From positions 1,934,046 to 1,998,045 of the forward strand of contig JACTAT010000048.1 in the NCBI GenBank assembly GCA_014526335.1: 64,000 bases of DNA, written 5' to 3'. Position 1 is the stretch's first letter; each line of letters starts with the position of its first letter. This DNA is from Chrysaora quinquecirrha. Taxonomy: Eukaryota; Cnidaria; Scyphozoa; Semaeostomeae; Pelagiidae. This document shows, piece by piece, positions 19,125 to 30,660 of this stretch. The translations under genes and the position numbers were made by a program. The notes under the pieces are model-generated. The model had not been told where the DNA came from. It saw only the letters and a list, made by a program, of their open reading frames with translations, and did no database searches.

Positions 19125-19822
19125 GACTTTAATAAAAGGGCTCTTAACTTAACTTTGTCAAGTAGTGGGGAATTATAAGGGCCTGGTGGGGATTTTCCTC
19201 ATTAGTTTGTACGTTAAAAGATGCCCAGGATGAGAATTTTCGGACTTTATATCAAGTGATGTCTCATTAGATGAGCAACATCATTAGATTAGTGAACACG
19301 CATTAGATGAGAAATCGGTATATTATATCATGACATATCTTAGTAACACTTCTTTTAGTCTGCAAGTAAAAAATTGATTGCAAACCTCAACACTCATTGC
19401 CAAAAACTCACAAGAGAAATACGATTGGTTATTCAGATAACGAGTACCTCCAGGGAATTTAGATGGGAATAAATAATTATTAGTGGGCAATAATGTAGCC
19501 ATGTTTTATATGAAATTGCTCCTTCTTAAGTACTATTCCCAATGCCTTTATCAGATTTTAAAAAATGGTAAAAAAAAAATTTACTGACCGGAAGGGTGTG
19601 GCCGTATTGATCTCATGACTTCCATTGTTTTACCGAAATGTGTCCTGGGCCTGAAATATAGGTTACCATGTGTAGAGCCTAAATAAAGCTTAAAAGCAAT
19701 GGTTAGGCAGGTTGCCCGATTCTTATAAGAAATTCCCTGTCTAATAACGCTTTTTACAGGTTTTCATTTATTGCAATGCCTTTTCCAACTGTTTGCCACT
19801 GTATCTCCTTCTCAATCTACAG
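19125..19822. other. End of the 16.4-kb intron
   Basis: The first bases continue the RTE-type LINE frame interrupted by the palindrome; a stop appears a few codons away. The remainder shows no gene and ends in the splice acceptor CAATCTACAG at 19822. Confidence 0.5.
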
Positions 19823-19869
19823 ATATTGGATTGATACGTCGAAATTTGTCTGCTGCTTTACTTAAAAAG
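19823..19869 (+). CDS. XPNPEP3: XPNPEP3-like aminopeptidase P, small exon
   Basis: A 47-nt exon after the acceptor CAATCTACAG, followed by AAAAAG/GTGGGT. Joined to the previous exon it reads Asp-Ile-Gly-Leu-Ile-Arg-Arg-Asn-Leu-Ser-Ala-Ala-Leu-Leu-Lys-Lys and ends in phase 0. It fills exactly the gap between the helix of the first exon and the PHHVGH motif of the next. Animal XPNPEP3 homologues have a 'DLGI' turn and a short helix at this place. The exon is so small that gene finders could miss it between 16.4 kb and 4.2 kb of intron. Confidence 0.75.
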
Positions 19870-20159
19870 GTGGGTTGAGCCTATTGTCTAGACTTCGTAT
19901 TTATCCTCTCTATGTTCGCGAAAACTTACAATCCCCCAACAAAAAAGCCTTGTAGCAGCATTCAGCAACAGCATTAATGCTTAAACAATAATAGCGGACA
20001 AAAATTCACGTCAGTGCAACATTAAAAAACTGCCTGATAAGAATATTTCTTGCTTTTCAAAAAGCAAATTGCCTTTTAAATTCTGTCGGCCTTGGTCTAG
20101 AATATTAATATGTGTGCATTATGCTCTCTATAATTGGTGAATCGACGATTCAGGGATAA
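19870..20159. other. Intron sequence
   Basis: Start of the 4.2-kb intron between the 47-nt exon and the exon at 24084. Nothing recognisable is present. Confidence 0.5.
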
Positions 20160-20440
20160 ACGACAACAAGTACAACCACCACCGCCACCAGCAGCGTCAT
20201 GATCATCAACATGATCAACATGAACGTCATCATCGCCGTGGGTGTCATTATAATCATTTTAATTGTCATCATCATCATTGTCACCATTCTTATTGTTATG
20301 GTAAGGTTCAGGAATGACCATTACAACCACCACCGCCACCAGCAGCGTCATCATCATCATTCATCGTCTTCATCATCATAACAATAATTCCCTTTATCAT
20401 TATAAACTCAATCATCATCATCGTCACTGTTATCACAGAA
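20160..20440. repeat. ATC/CAC trinucleotide-rich low-complexity tract
   Basis: Degenerate CAT/CAC/ATC repeats with a duplicated segment: the block CACCACCGCCACCAGCAGCG occurs near 20176 and again near 20331. Open frames across it (60-67 codons of His, Ile and Ser) are by-products of the repeats. Confidence 0.8.
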
Positions 20441-20984
20441 TCGTCGTTGTGCTCAGCGTCAATGCTTTGACATTGGTGTCGGCTCGGCACACTAAAATTA
20501 CGTCTCTAATTCGATAAATATGAATATTACTAACTTCCAACATTACACAATTATAGGAAAGACGCAAAATCAAAAGTGATATTAACCATGTGTTAACCGA
20601 CTCGTTTCCTGTACGTTACCCCCGTCTTTGCTGGTCCCCAATCCTTCCCTAAACAATATTCACTTAGCAACATTCACAATAATACTTCTAGAATTGAATT
20701 ACATATTGCATATATATTTCCAAGGCATTAAAAAATGATTTTCTAAATGTCAAGATAGTTTATAAATTCCTTGCACTCAGACAATCATGGACCAAATTAG
20801 TTGAGACTTTTCAAAAAACTGGATAGCTGCCTAAATTTTGGTCACTTAATCTCACCCCTCCCCCAAATCAATACTGTTTTCTTATTTTCTCCATCGGAAG
20901 CGTTAATCCAACAAACCAACATTGAATAACGGGGGAGGGGATAATTATATTTTGTGGAATTTTGTATTTTTTCTCAACAATTTT

Positions 20985-21330
20985 GTCCATGATTGTAGCC
21001 ATTCTAACAATATCACTTTCTGTCTTTCACTCTCTGGCAACCCAGCAAGCCAGCAACCTAGCCATTCTAATAATGTCACCTTCTGTCTTTCACTCTCTGG
21101 CAACAAAGCAACCCGGCAACCAAGCTATTCTAACAATGTCACCTTTATTCTTAAATTCTCTGGCAACCCAGCAACCCGACAACCTAGCCATTCTATCAAT
21201 GTCACCTTAAGTCTTTCACTCTCTGGCAACCGAGCAACCCGGCAACCAAGCTGTTCTAACAATGTAACCTTCTGTCGTACACTCTCTGGCAACCAAGCAA
21301 CCTGGTGACCTTGCCATCCCATGAACCCAT
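20985..21330. repeat. ~60-bp minisatellite
   Basis: Five to six degenerate tandem units of about 60 bp containing CACTCTCTGGCAACCC, AGCAACC, ATTCTAACAATGTCACC and TTCTGTCTTT. Because the unit is divisible by three, the + strand stays open for 128 codons as an NNVTFCLSLSGN-type repeat. There is no other sign of a gene. Confidence 0.8.
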
Positions 21331-21559
21331 GAGCAATTCTAAGAATGTCACACTGGTTGGCAACCTAGCAACCCAACTACTTAGCTGTCCTTACAGTGTC
21401 ACTCTCAATCTCTGTCTTACACGATATGCTTAGTAAGTGATGTGTGTTGTGGTTCTTTTATGTGTTGTCCTAGTTAAGCTAAAAAGCTTCAATGGGTATG
21501 CTGGTATTTCATTCTTAGGGCCTGTTTATATGGGGAAAATCATCCCACCTTCCAGCCCT

Positions 21560-23110
21560 GTAGCTGAAAGGTGAGATCTCAATTGGCTCAAGGATAACCT
21601 AGGTTTTTCCTAGGTCAACCTAGGTGTATCTCTCAAGGAAAACCTAGAAATGAACCTAGGTTTTCCTTGAGCCAATCCTTGAGAAGACCTAGGTTTTCCT
21701 AGGTTTTAAATTGGAACAAAGTAACAACGTAGGTTTTAAATTGGAAAAACAGTTCAAGAAAAACCTAGGTCTGCTCAAGGATGCCATATTTGGATGTCAT
21801 CAGCTGATATTTCTGATGACAGGAATACCTTGGTTAAACCTAGGTTTTCCTAGGGCAATCAATAGCAACTATTTGATAGAAAACCTAGGTTTTACCTAGG
21901 TTAATCTAGGTATAGAATACATTATTACCCCAGATAAACCTTTAGAAAATGACACTCTATTTTCATTCAAGATTAATATAAGTAGAAATTATGATTGTAA
22001 AGACCCGATGTTATTTTTTATTCTGCATTGTTTCATGAAACGCCTCTAATAAAATAAACTTCAGCTCCATCAACACGCAATTTTCCAACACATTCCCAAC
22101 ATGAATCGATGAATTCCAAATACTACATAGTCATTGAGAATTTCTGATACTGAATGTTTGAATTAGAAGAACAAGAACGCAAAATGTGAAAAACAAGAGG
22201 CAAACACATTTTAACCCGTCTTTGACCACTCTTAGTAGATCAAATATAAACTGAGACCGAATGAAAAGGCTTATAAGAAATAAACTAATTTGCCTTTGGT
22301 ACTTTTGTCATTTGTAGTATTTAATGGTAAATAGCTATTTGTGGAAGCTTCTAGTTCTAAAATTAATAAGCTCAAAACGTTGAGCGCTTATGGAAAGAAG
22401 TCATATGCTGAAGCGCTTTAAATGCTTTTAGTAGCAAATTGATGAGTTAATTTTAGCTTCTGCATAATAGGCGTCATCTAATCGTCACAAAAACAACATT
22501 AATTTTACTCGAAAAATGCAACAACTTACATCTCTTTACCTTCAAGTTTGTTCTGCTAATTTAGCGAAAGTTTCTGCATTTTCAGTCTTTCATAGTAACA
22601 ATAGGTCCTCATAGTCCTCGACTGTTTATCAGCATTGTTGTTTGGTTTATGAAATTACTGTGCCCGTTATTAAAAACCATTAAAACTGTGCAATTTTGAA
22701 CCGACGAACATCGCGTCTGCCTTCAAGAAGTAAAGTCGTTATCAAACCGTTAGAGTTGCATTTTGGCGCCAAATCTTTTCGTAAGCTCAAGGTTTTCTCA
22801 AGGTGCTGTGTGTTTTATTTTCTCGAGGTTTCATGAAATACCTTGAATTAAGGGTGAACTAAAAGGAGTTTCATTGGCAATTCAAGGATTTTTCAAGGTC
22901 CTTGGTTCAAATATGGTTCAAGGTTGGTTTAAATCCTTGAAACATCAAACTTTTTTAATAGTGTTCAAGGTTTTCTCAAGGTCCTTGAGGTACTGAAATC
23001 AAGGTTTTTTCGTAACAAGAAATACTGCTCAAGGATCCTGGGGTTTCCTTGATCATCCCTAGGTTTTCTCAAGGAAAATCAACGAAATTCAAGGATCCTT
23101 GATTTGGTAA
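21560..23110. repeat. Dispersed-repeat region rich in CCTAGG and CAAGG words
   Basis: At 21590-21910 the palindromic word AACCTAGGTT or parts of it recurs many times. At 22780-23110 the related words TCAAGGTTTTCTCAAGG and CAAGGATCCTTG recur, with a CCCTAGG near 23060. A unique AT-rich stretch lies between. This may be one repeat family with diverged ends, possibly a non-autonomous element; no terminal repeats or TSD could be fixed. Confidence 0.5.
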
Positions 23111-24083
23111 ATTGGCTGGGAGACTTCATTGATAAATAAAGGATGTGCACAAACTCGAGTTAATGAGATGACGTCATAATGAAATGGATATCAAGAAAAC
23201 CTTGCAGTTCCAAATATTATGAATACAATAATATTTTAAACAAATTTCATCTTAGACGCTCTTGCCAGATGCGAGATATAAGAGATGGGGACTAATTTAG
23301 CCCCTCTCCCCTCTCACGATGCTCAAAAAAGCTTGGTCCATATAGGGTTAATAGAAGCTTCCGCAAAAGATGGCTGCCGTTTTTTGCCTATTGTTTTCAT
23401 TAAGGATTTTCGAAAGGAATTCTGGGAATAATTTCTTTAGTTACGTATTTTACATAGCTGCAGACGTTGAATTCGTAACTAAGGAAATTATTCTCAGAAT
23501 TCCCTTCGAGAAACCTTAAGAAAAACAAGGGATTGACAGAAACGGCCGCCATCTTTTGCGGATACCTCTATTCGGGTTCTGTTGATTAAACATCGTATTG
23601 TGATTTATTTGTCGTGACAATGGCTTCTCTGGACACGTCGTTCCGTGTTTAATTTGAAACCTAGTACATGTGATCTCTATCGTTAAACATTTTTTCCACG
23701 AAAAAGTTCTTTGGACAATATTTTAGCCCTGGAAAACGCCCAAACAGTATCGGTTACAGATTTGCTGTGTGTGGGCTAGTTAAGCAAACTTACAAACAGC
23801 CTTGTCTTTTATATATAGAGAAATATATTACATTAGAAATAGACTACTTATGTTTATTGAGCTTCAAAAATTTATCCTGCTTATTTCATTATTCAATGGA
23901 GCAACTTAATTGCATCTGCTACCCTGTTCTTGGTTGATTTCTATTTCTTTATCCTATCTGAATCACCGTCTCTCACCAACGTATTTATGCAGCTTTAGCT
24001 TCTTCATATCGATTTGTAATGTCAGTAGCTCTTTAGATGACATTCATTTTTTTCAAATTATTTTTTTCAAACTCACTTTTCAG
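23111..24083. other. Intron sequence ahead of the catalytic exon
   Basis: No gene or clear repeat. Two similar blocks around 23350-23420 and 23470-23560 (AAGATGGC(T/C)GCCGT-like and AGGAATTCTGGGAATAATTTC-like pieces) are arranged as an imperfect inverted repeat. The stretch ends in the acceptor CACTTTTCAG. Confidence 0.4.
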
Positions 24084-24244
24084 GAAACGAGCAATTATTG
24101 CCCACATCATGTTGGGCATTACCTTGGAATGGATACTCATGACACGCCTTTGGTTAGCCGAAGCTTGGAGTTGCAGCATGGTATGGTTATCACCATCGAG
24201 CCTGGTCTGTATATACCAAAGTACGCTCAACATTTGCCTGAAAG
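24084..24244 (+). CDS. XPNPEP3: XPNPEP3-like aminopeptidase P, catalytic exon
   Basis: A 161-nt exon in phase 0 after acceptor TTTTCAG, with donor CTGAAAG/GTATTA. It encodes CPHHVGHYLGMDTHDTP, a loop, then LELQHGMVITIEPGLYIP and the end HLPER. In M24 peptidases the His of HHVGH and the Glu of TIEPG bind the paired metal ions and the nearby His assists catalysis; all are present. The segment is typical of aminopeptidase P3 rather than prolidase. It joins the 24956 exon by completing an Arg codon. This is the strongest evidence for an intact host gene. Confidence 0.92.
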
Positions 24245-24955
24245 GTATTAAACTTTATATCTATATTGATATTTATAATCAACAAAAGTCAAATTGCGCA
24301 TGCTTACTTAACTTTATTCTGCTTCAAAAGTGTGAACCAGGCTAATGAAGGTCTGAAAATTTTACAGAAAAAACGCCAGTTGTCTTTGCAAAGTTTGTAA
24401 AGAAAAAGACAATGCAAAGTCTTTAAATCATTACAGGAAAATATTTGTCGTTACAAACATTGATTTTCATAAGCATGTATTGCTCAAGATATTTTGAAGC
24501 TATGAATATTATAAAGGAAGATTTAATAGCACAAAGGATTAAAAGAAAAAATTGTCATTGTTAATCGTTTGTCCAGAAATGAATCTTTACTTTTTTATTG
24601 ACTAAATGTTGTTTAAACCATTTTTTAATTTTTTTGGAAGATAGCATAAGATAAAAATCAAGCTTCAATTTTCCTGTACCGTGGCTTAGACTTCTGTTTA
24701 ATTTTCAATTTTATGCAAAAATGTGATTTTACCTTGACAAACACTGCGAAAATACTGAATCATTATCAGAAAAGACATTCTTTAAATTAAGGTAAAAAAA
24801 TTTTGTAATGGCAATGTACCCTTGCACAGCGGTAAAACATTTTATTCATGTTTACCTCTATTTAGCAACCCCGTTCATTGGAACATTTTGTAAATATCCG
24901 TCATCGCCAACAAATTAACTTCTCAATTTAAACTGTATTTTTATTTTCTCTGTAG
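24245..24955 (+). other. Last intron of the aminopeptidase gene
   Basis: A 711-bp AT-rich intron from GTATTA to TCTCTGTAG. No repeat or gene is seen in it. Confidence 0.85.
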
Positions 24956-25100
24956 ATATCGCGGGATTGGTATAAGGATAGAAGATGACATCCTTGTAAC
25001 AGAAAAGGGGCCCGTGGTTTTGAGCAGTGCCTGTCCAAAAAGTATTACGGATATTGAAAATCTGATGTCTGAAAAAAGATTATTTAATGGTAAATTTTAG
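24956..25100 (+). CDS. XPNPEP3: XPNPEP3-like aminopeptidase P, last coding exon
   Basis: This terminal exon encodes YRGIGIRIEDDILVTEKGP, then VVLSSACPKSITDIENLM and a short tail (SEKRLFNGKF) to a TAG at 25098-25100. The Glu of RIEDD is the last metal ligand of the M24 fold. 'CPK...DIE' is the normal C-terminal signature of XPNPEP3. The polypeptide ends about where the animal enzymes end, so the 3' end of the gene is complete. All four visible exons are in frame without stops, so the gene appears functional despite the inserted elements. Confidence 0.92.
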
Positions 25101-25177
25101 AGGCAAATATGCAATCAGCTTGCCGCTCCTACAAACTGTCTTTTGTAGATCATATCACAATGTATATTTAAGAATGA

Positions 25178-25183
25178 AATAAA
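25178..25183 (+). terminator. Poly(A) signal of the aminopeptidase gene
   Basis: AATAAA 78 bp after the stop codon, followed by a T-rich stretch from 25191. Confidence 0.75.
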
Positions 25184-25527
25184 ACACTATTGTTTTTTAC
25201 TTTTGACGTTGTAAAAGTTTTCAAATAATAACAAACTCACATAATCCCATTGTTCTCTTACGTGTCTTGCAAATTTCAGAAACCCAAAACTGCACGCGCT
25301 GTTTCGACTTTTCTTGATTTTCGATCAAGTTAGGAGCAGTTTTACTGTCCAGCAAGGACCTAACATTATCACTAGAGACAGGATAACCTAATTGATAAAA
25401 TTATTAATTAAGACTATACTTTTGCCCATTAAAACTGCAAATATTCTTGCCAAATGGAGTTTTACTACGAGGGAATAATCAACTTTTTGAAGGAAGCCCG
25501 GAGATCCACCTCTTTTAACACAAACGC
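25184..25527. other. Intergenic sequence
   Basis: Between the poly(A) signal and the dispersed repeat I see no gene. Confidence 0.5.
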
Positions 25528-25925
25528 TTTGTATAGGACCCGCTTTTTATTGTTAGGAATGCTTCCTGCAGAAATACCACTTCCAAGAAGTATTACTTCA
25601 ATCAGAAATAAGATAACCTCAGTTGAAATAATATGGTTTGATGATGCCAGTCTTACTGGATGTAGTACTGTACCCTCAAAAAAATAAGGGTGCTTGACAG
25701 GGTTTTTCAAATCCGCAAGGGTTTTTTGCACAGCTAGGGTTTTTTAAAAAACCTTTTTAGACGCCACTCTTTAAAGGGGTTTTTCAAAGGGTTGTTTGAG
25801 ATCTTAGGGGGTTTTTAAGGCAGTGAAAAACCCCCATCGGGTTTTTTGCTGGAATTGGTTAACTTTCTCAAAGGGTTTTTCACCCAGAGTGAAATTGGAA
25901 AAGGGTTTTTCAAAGTTACGATTTT
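25528..25925. repeat. Dispersed repeat with GGGTTTTT tract, copy 1
   Basis: The block 25528-25674 (TGTATAGG... to ...GGATGTAGTACTGTA) recurs with few changes at 42585-42724. It is followed here by about 250 bp of words such as GGGTTTTTCAAAGGG and AAAAACCC. In the second copy the same kind of tract precedes the block. Confidence 0.75.
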
Positions 25926-26130
25926 GCAAAATATCTCACAAGGTTAATTCTAAAATTATCTTCAGATTAATATAAATTTGAGGAAAACTTGAAAAGATAT
26001 CAGATGATTGCGAATTAAGTTGCAAATTTGAAATTTTGGCTTCAAAAAACATATATTTTATTCGCGCAATTTGGAGTTCCCTCGCTTTTTGCAATGGTCG
26101 AAGTCACGTGACAAGCTTCAGAATAATTTT

Positions 26131-26237
26131 TGGTCATGTGATTCTGTAGTATAAATACCTTGTTAGTTCTAAGATCATTATTCAGTTACAGTCGTTCGCA
26201 GTAAGCTAAACTTCTCTTTCTTGAATATAGTAACTAA
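26131..26237 (+). repeat. 5' LTR (start missing) of Ty3/gypsy element
   Basis: These 107 bp are identical to 30214-30320. They contain the TATA box TATAAATA (26150-26157). The 3' LTR begins 34 bp earlier (TGTAGGG at 30180), so the 5' LTR lacks its first part. Confidence 0.85.
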
Positions 26238-26257
26238 CTTTAATGTAACTGAATAAT
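26177..26257 (+). promoter_or_regulatory. Possible self-priming duplex: R region and primer-binding site
   Basis: ATTATTCAGTTACA (26177-26190) lies about 20 bp after the TATA box, near the expected transcript start. It is perfectly complementary over 14 bases to TGTAACTGAATAAT (26244-26257), just after the LTR. Tf1/Sushi-type elements prime with their own mRNA 5' end in this way. Inference from sequence only. Confidence 0.5.
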
Positions 26258-26262
26258 CAAAC

Positions 26263-29200
26263 ATGGATACGAAAATAAAAGCCTTCGATGGGACTGGTGA
26301 TGTGAATGTGTTTATTGAGAAGGTTGCATTGTACTCGTCACTGAAGGGATACGATGGGGAGAAAGCTGCTCAGAATTTGGCAAGCAAACTAGAGGGTCGT
26401 GCCTTCGATGTTTATCTCAGATTATCCACAGTCGACAGAAAAGATGCCAGTAAGATAAAGTCTGAATTGCTGAAAGAGTTTGAAACAGGGAATTTGGATA
26501 GAGAAGCTGCAATAGTGGAGTTGAATAATCGGAGACGAAAGTTAGATGAATCAGCACAAACCTTTGCTTATAAAATAATCGAATTAGTCAAGCTTGCCTA
26601 CCCTTCCTTCGACGACAGCGTACGCAAGACAATCGCAAAAGATTATTTTTTGAAAGGCGTTCATCCAAAAATGCAAATTGCCTTGAAATATCTGCCAAGT
26701 TTCATTGATGCCAATATTGACAAGCTGGCAACAGAGACAATGAGATTACAAATAATCAGATCTGTGTTAGTGACAATAACCTTAGGCACTGTAAGCATGA
26801 AGCAAAATTTGAAAGTTCTCAATGCCAAAACGTACAAACATGTATTATTGGGCAGAGATTTCCTTTCAAATTTTGGAACAGTCGAGTTTGCCATGATCGA
26901 TAATAAAGTAAAGCTGGGTAAAGAGTGGTTTCTATGTGTTTCTTCAAAGGCAAAAGAGCCTGTCAGAGTACAAAACAATGTTTTTTTGCCTCCACGTTCC
27001 GAAAGCATCGTTAATGTCAAATGCAGTAACTCATTATCTTTGATAACTGCAGATTTTGAGCCAAAGCCTATCGTTGGAGTAATGGATGTGTACGCTACAC
27101 GTTGTCGAGTAATCCCAGATTTAGATGGTATTTTCCAGATTACCTTAATGAATGTTAACAATGACAATATAACACTACATTCCAGGAAATACATTGGTAA
27201 TTTAACCAAGCTGAGCGAAACTGTTTCCAAAGTCGATTTAAATGAAACCAAGAATCCCACAAGTCTTCAGTCGAATGTATCTCACGGCAATGACATCTCT
27301 GCCAATGAAAAAGATCAGTTAATGGCATTTCTTTCCAAATACGGAGATATTTTCGCTTCTAATCCAACGAAACCGACACCCGTACGGAATATGACGCATC
27401 GTATAATCACAGAGGACGCTCAACCAGTGGGAATGAACCCGTACCGTATTCCCCACGCTTGGGAAAAAGAAGTAAGCAATCAAGTGCAACAAATGCTTGA
27501 TAACGGCATCATTCGACCATCTGCATCGCCGTGGAATGCCCCAGTTATGCTCGTGAAAAAGAAAGACGACTCTATGCGTTTTGTTTGCGATTTTCGTGGG
27601 CTTAATAACGTAACCAAGAAGGATTCCTACCCGCTACCACATATTCGTGACGTGATCGACCAAATGCATGGAGCAAAATTCTGGACAACTCTGGATGCTG
27701 CTTCTGCATATTGGTCGATGCCAGTAGCAGAAGAAGACAAAGAAAAAACTGCCTTTTCTGTGCCAAGAGGGAAATTTGAATTCAACATCCTACCAACGGA
27801 TGATGGATATCACTTTATCAGGACTTCCTTCAGATCGCGTCTTAGCTTACATGGACGACATTGCAATCTTCAGTGGAAATTTCCAAGAACATCTCCATAA
27901 TCTTGAACAAGTGTTCCAACGATTGCAATTGTCGGGGATATCGCTTAAGCTCTCAAAGTGTGTTTTCGCCAGCGACAAGGTTAATTTTCTAGCTTTTCAG
28001 CTTTCGAATCGAGGAATTAAGCCACAAACCCGTCTTACCGAAGCAATTGACAATTATAAACGCCCAGAAACTAGGAAGGAATTAAAAGGATTTCTAGGCT
28101 TAGCCGGATTTTACAGGTCGTTTATTCAGAATTTCGTCGATATTTGTCAACCTTAAACAAGCTAACTAGCGAAACTGTTCCCTTCCAATGGGATGATTCC
28201 TGTGAAGCTGCCTTCTCTATTTTAAAACAGAAACTGTCATCCCAGCCAGTTTTAAGCTTCCCGCAATTAGGAAAACCGTTTATTCTCGAAGTTGATGCTA
28301 GCAACCATGCAGTTGGCGGAGTTTTATAACAAGTTGGAAGCGATGATCGTATACATTCAATAGCGTACTTCTCTACGGCGTTACAATCTTCGCAAAAGAA
28401 CTGGTCGGCAACCCACAAGGAAGCATTCGCTCTAGTGTGCGCAGTCAGACATTGGCACGTTTATCTTGCAGGCTCAAAGTTTGTTTTAAAGTCTGACCAT
28501 AATCCTCTTACACATCTGCGTGAACAGAAGGATCCACGTGGTAAGTTCGCTCGTTGGCTATCTGAGTTAGAAGAGTTTGACTATTCCATCCAATACATTC
28601 CGGGTAAACTCAATATAAAAGCCGATGCCCTATCGAGAAATCAAGCGGCAAGTCAAGTTCAGCCATCAACCGACTTTGATGAAAAGGTATATGCTCTGTT
28701 CGTTAATCAGGATAGTTTTCGCGTTCAGTTGAAAGAGGAACAATCGCGAGATCCCTTGATTTCAGATGCCACAAAATGTGTTCTGAACGGAGAAAAAATT
28801 TCATCAGGCAAATTGAAAAGAGTTCAGTTGCAGCTGCGTGTCAGTGATGCTTACAAAATCCGGCCGCCCTGTCATTCCTCCTTCCTTACGAAGAGTTATC
28901 GTCACAGAATACCACAATATTGCTCATTTTGGCATCGACAAAGTGTATTCGTTGTTAAAAGTTCAATCACATCAAGTCGTTTTGTCAAGGCTGTGAAACC
29001 TGTCAGAAAACAAAGTGCGCCACATCTCTACCCAAAGCACCACTTACGAAAATGTTTATCCCGAATGCACCGATGCAATTTCTTTCTATCGATATCGCGT
29101 ATTTACCTAAAGATCACGATGGCTATCAATATATCTTGCTCATTGGCGATATTTTTTCGAAATTCGTCCAAGCTGTACCCTTAAAAGATCAAACAGCACC

Positions 29201-30137
29201 GAAAATAGTTGATGCCTTACTTAGACATTGGATTTATGTTCATGGCAACCCTCTCTATCTCCTGTCAGATCAAGGCTCAAATGTCGACGGAGAAATTATG
29301 GCACATGTCTGTAATAAGCTCGGAATTGAAAAGCGTAGATCTTCTGCTTATCATAGTCAGGGTAATGGCTTTGCTGAGAGAAATATCCGCACTGTCAAAG
29401 ATTTATTGCGTGCTGTTCTGTTACATCGTCTCCTTCAACAAATCAAATGTCGTTCAATATTGCCTGGATTAGTGTTCGCTTTAAACGCCAGCGAAAGCAA
29501 AGCAACCCACTGCGTTCCCTACAACGTGGTTTTCGGCAGATCCGTCATCTTACCTTAAGACATTGCTTTCGACAATGCAACACCAGACCAGCACGACGAA
29601 ATTCTGCCAGCAGACTTCCAATATGCAACCAGTTTGTTATTGAAAGATATCTTCTCTAATGTAGTCGATACTTTGGAGATTAGTAAGCGGAAGATGCAGC
29701 AACATTATAATCAAAATATCCGTTTTATCGATTACACTGAGGGTCAGCAAGTTTGGCTGAAAGTAAAGCATTATAAGACAGGCGACAACCGCAAATTGGC
29801 ACCCCGTAGAGAAGGTCCATGGATGATCATAGCTAAGTTTTCGAACGGTGTAAATTTTCAGATCGAGAACTCTCGCAAGGAACGAAAGATAGTACACCAC
29901 GATCGCCTTCTACCTGTTGTCGACAATGGATTTCAAAATAAACCCATCCCAAAGACAACATCCGATGAAGAATTGAATTCAAGTGAAAGTGAACTTTCAG
30001 ACGGCAGTGATTATTCGTATTCAGATTCTGATTCCAGTGTAAACGATGAGGTTTTAACAGAGATCGACCAAGAAGACTGCGACTACATCGATATTTGCCA
30101 GACACTATTCCTTGGGGTGCACTTCGTGTTTAGTTAA
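26263..30137 (+). pseudogene. Ty3/gypsy gag-pol, broken and internally deleted
   Basis: The polyprotein can be followed in pieces. A Gag capsid-like part starts MDTKIKAFDGTGDVNVFIEK (26263 to about 26757). It passes without a stop into the end of a protease (LLGRDFLSNFG). The zinc knuckle and the protease active site are missing, an internal deletion. RT follows with LDNGIIRPSASPWNAPVMLV and the catalytic AYMDDIAIFS (about 27845), with a small deletion before it at about 27795. RNase H has VDASNHAVGG, KEAFALV, KSDHNPLT and KADALSRN, with a stop at 28327. Integrase has a DDE core (SIDIAYLP, LLSDQGSN, GFAERNIR) and a GPY/F-like C-terminal part (KLAPRREGPW) ending in an acidic tail. Several frameshifts make it inactive. 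Confidence 0.88.
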
Positions 30138-30165
30138 AGTTCATTGTATTAGAACTTAGTTTATT

Positions 30166-30179
30166 TAGGAGGGGAGAAA
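30166..30179 (+). promoter_or_regulatory. Polypurine tract of the gypsy element
   Basis: AGGAGGGGAGAAA lies directly before the TG that opens the 3' LTR. It is the expected primer site for plus-strand DNA synthesis. Confidence 0.75.
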
Positions 30180-30320
30180 TGTAGGGTCCCCCTTAGTGCA
30201 CCCCGTCTTTTTATGGTCATGTGATTCTGTAGTATAAATACCTTGTTAGTTCTAAGATCATTATTCAGTTACAGTCGTTCGCAGTAAGCTAAACTTCTCT
30301 TTCTTGAATATAGTAACTAA
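30180..30320 (+). repeat. 3' LTR of Ty3/gypsy element
   Basis: About 140 bp from TGTAGGGTCC to TAGTAACTAA. The last 107 bp are identical to the 5' LTR. It is short for a gypsy LTR. Confidence 0.82.
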
Positions 30321-30660
30321 AACAAATTTATTTAACCGCCAAAATCAAAAGCAAAGTTGATCATGATTTTGAATAAAGATATGATAGGTTTCAAGGAAAG
30401 GGTTGTATTGGAATCTTTAATAATAAATTATTTAGATGAGACAGTGTGTTGTGTTTCAAATTTCAAACAATTTATCGTTCTTACTTCGTCGAGTGCTGTG
30501 CTTCACAACTTCTCAGCCTTCGGCCTTCAATTTTTTGTACTGTTAGTTAGATTGACTACTCATTCAATGGATTCAAACAGCAAAGCGCCAATTTTAAAAA
30601 ACTATGAAGTTAATCTCTCCTGGGTCATTTTTAACTCGAAATGTTGACTATAAATATAGA
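30321..30660. other. Spacer between gypsy and DIRS-like elements
   Basis: AT-rich sequence with no recognised gene. A 96-codon plus frame (30357-30647) shows no family signature. Confidence 0.4.

Noticed and set aside
20922..21308. 128-codon frame with NNVTFCLSLSGN repeats
   Set aside because: It follows the 60-bp minisatellite exactly; the length divisible by three keeps it open. No gene-like flanks.
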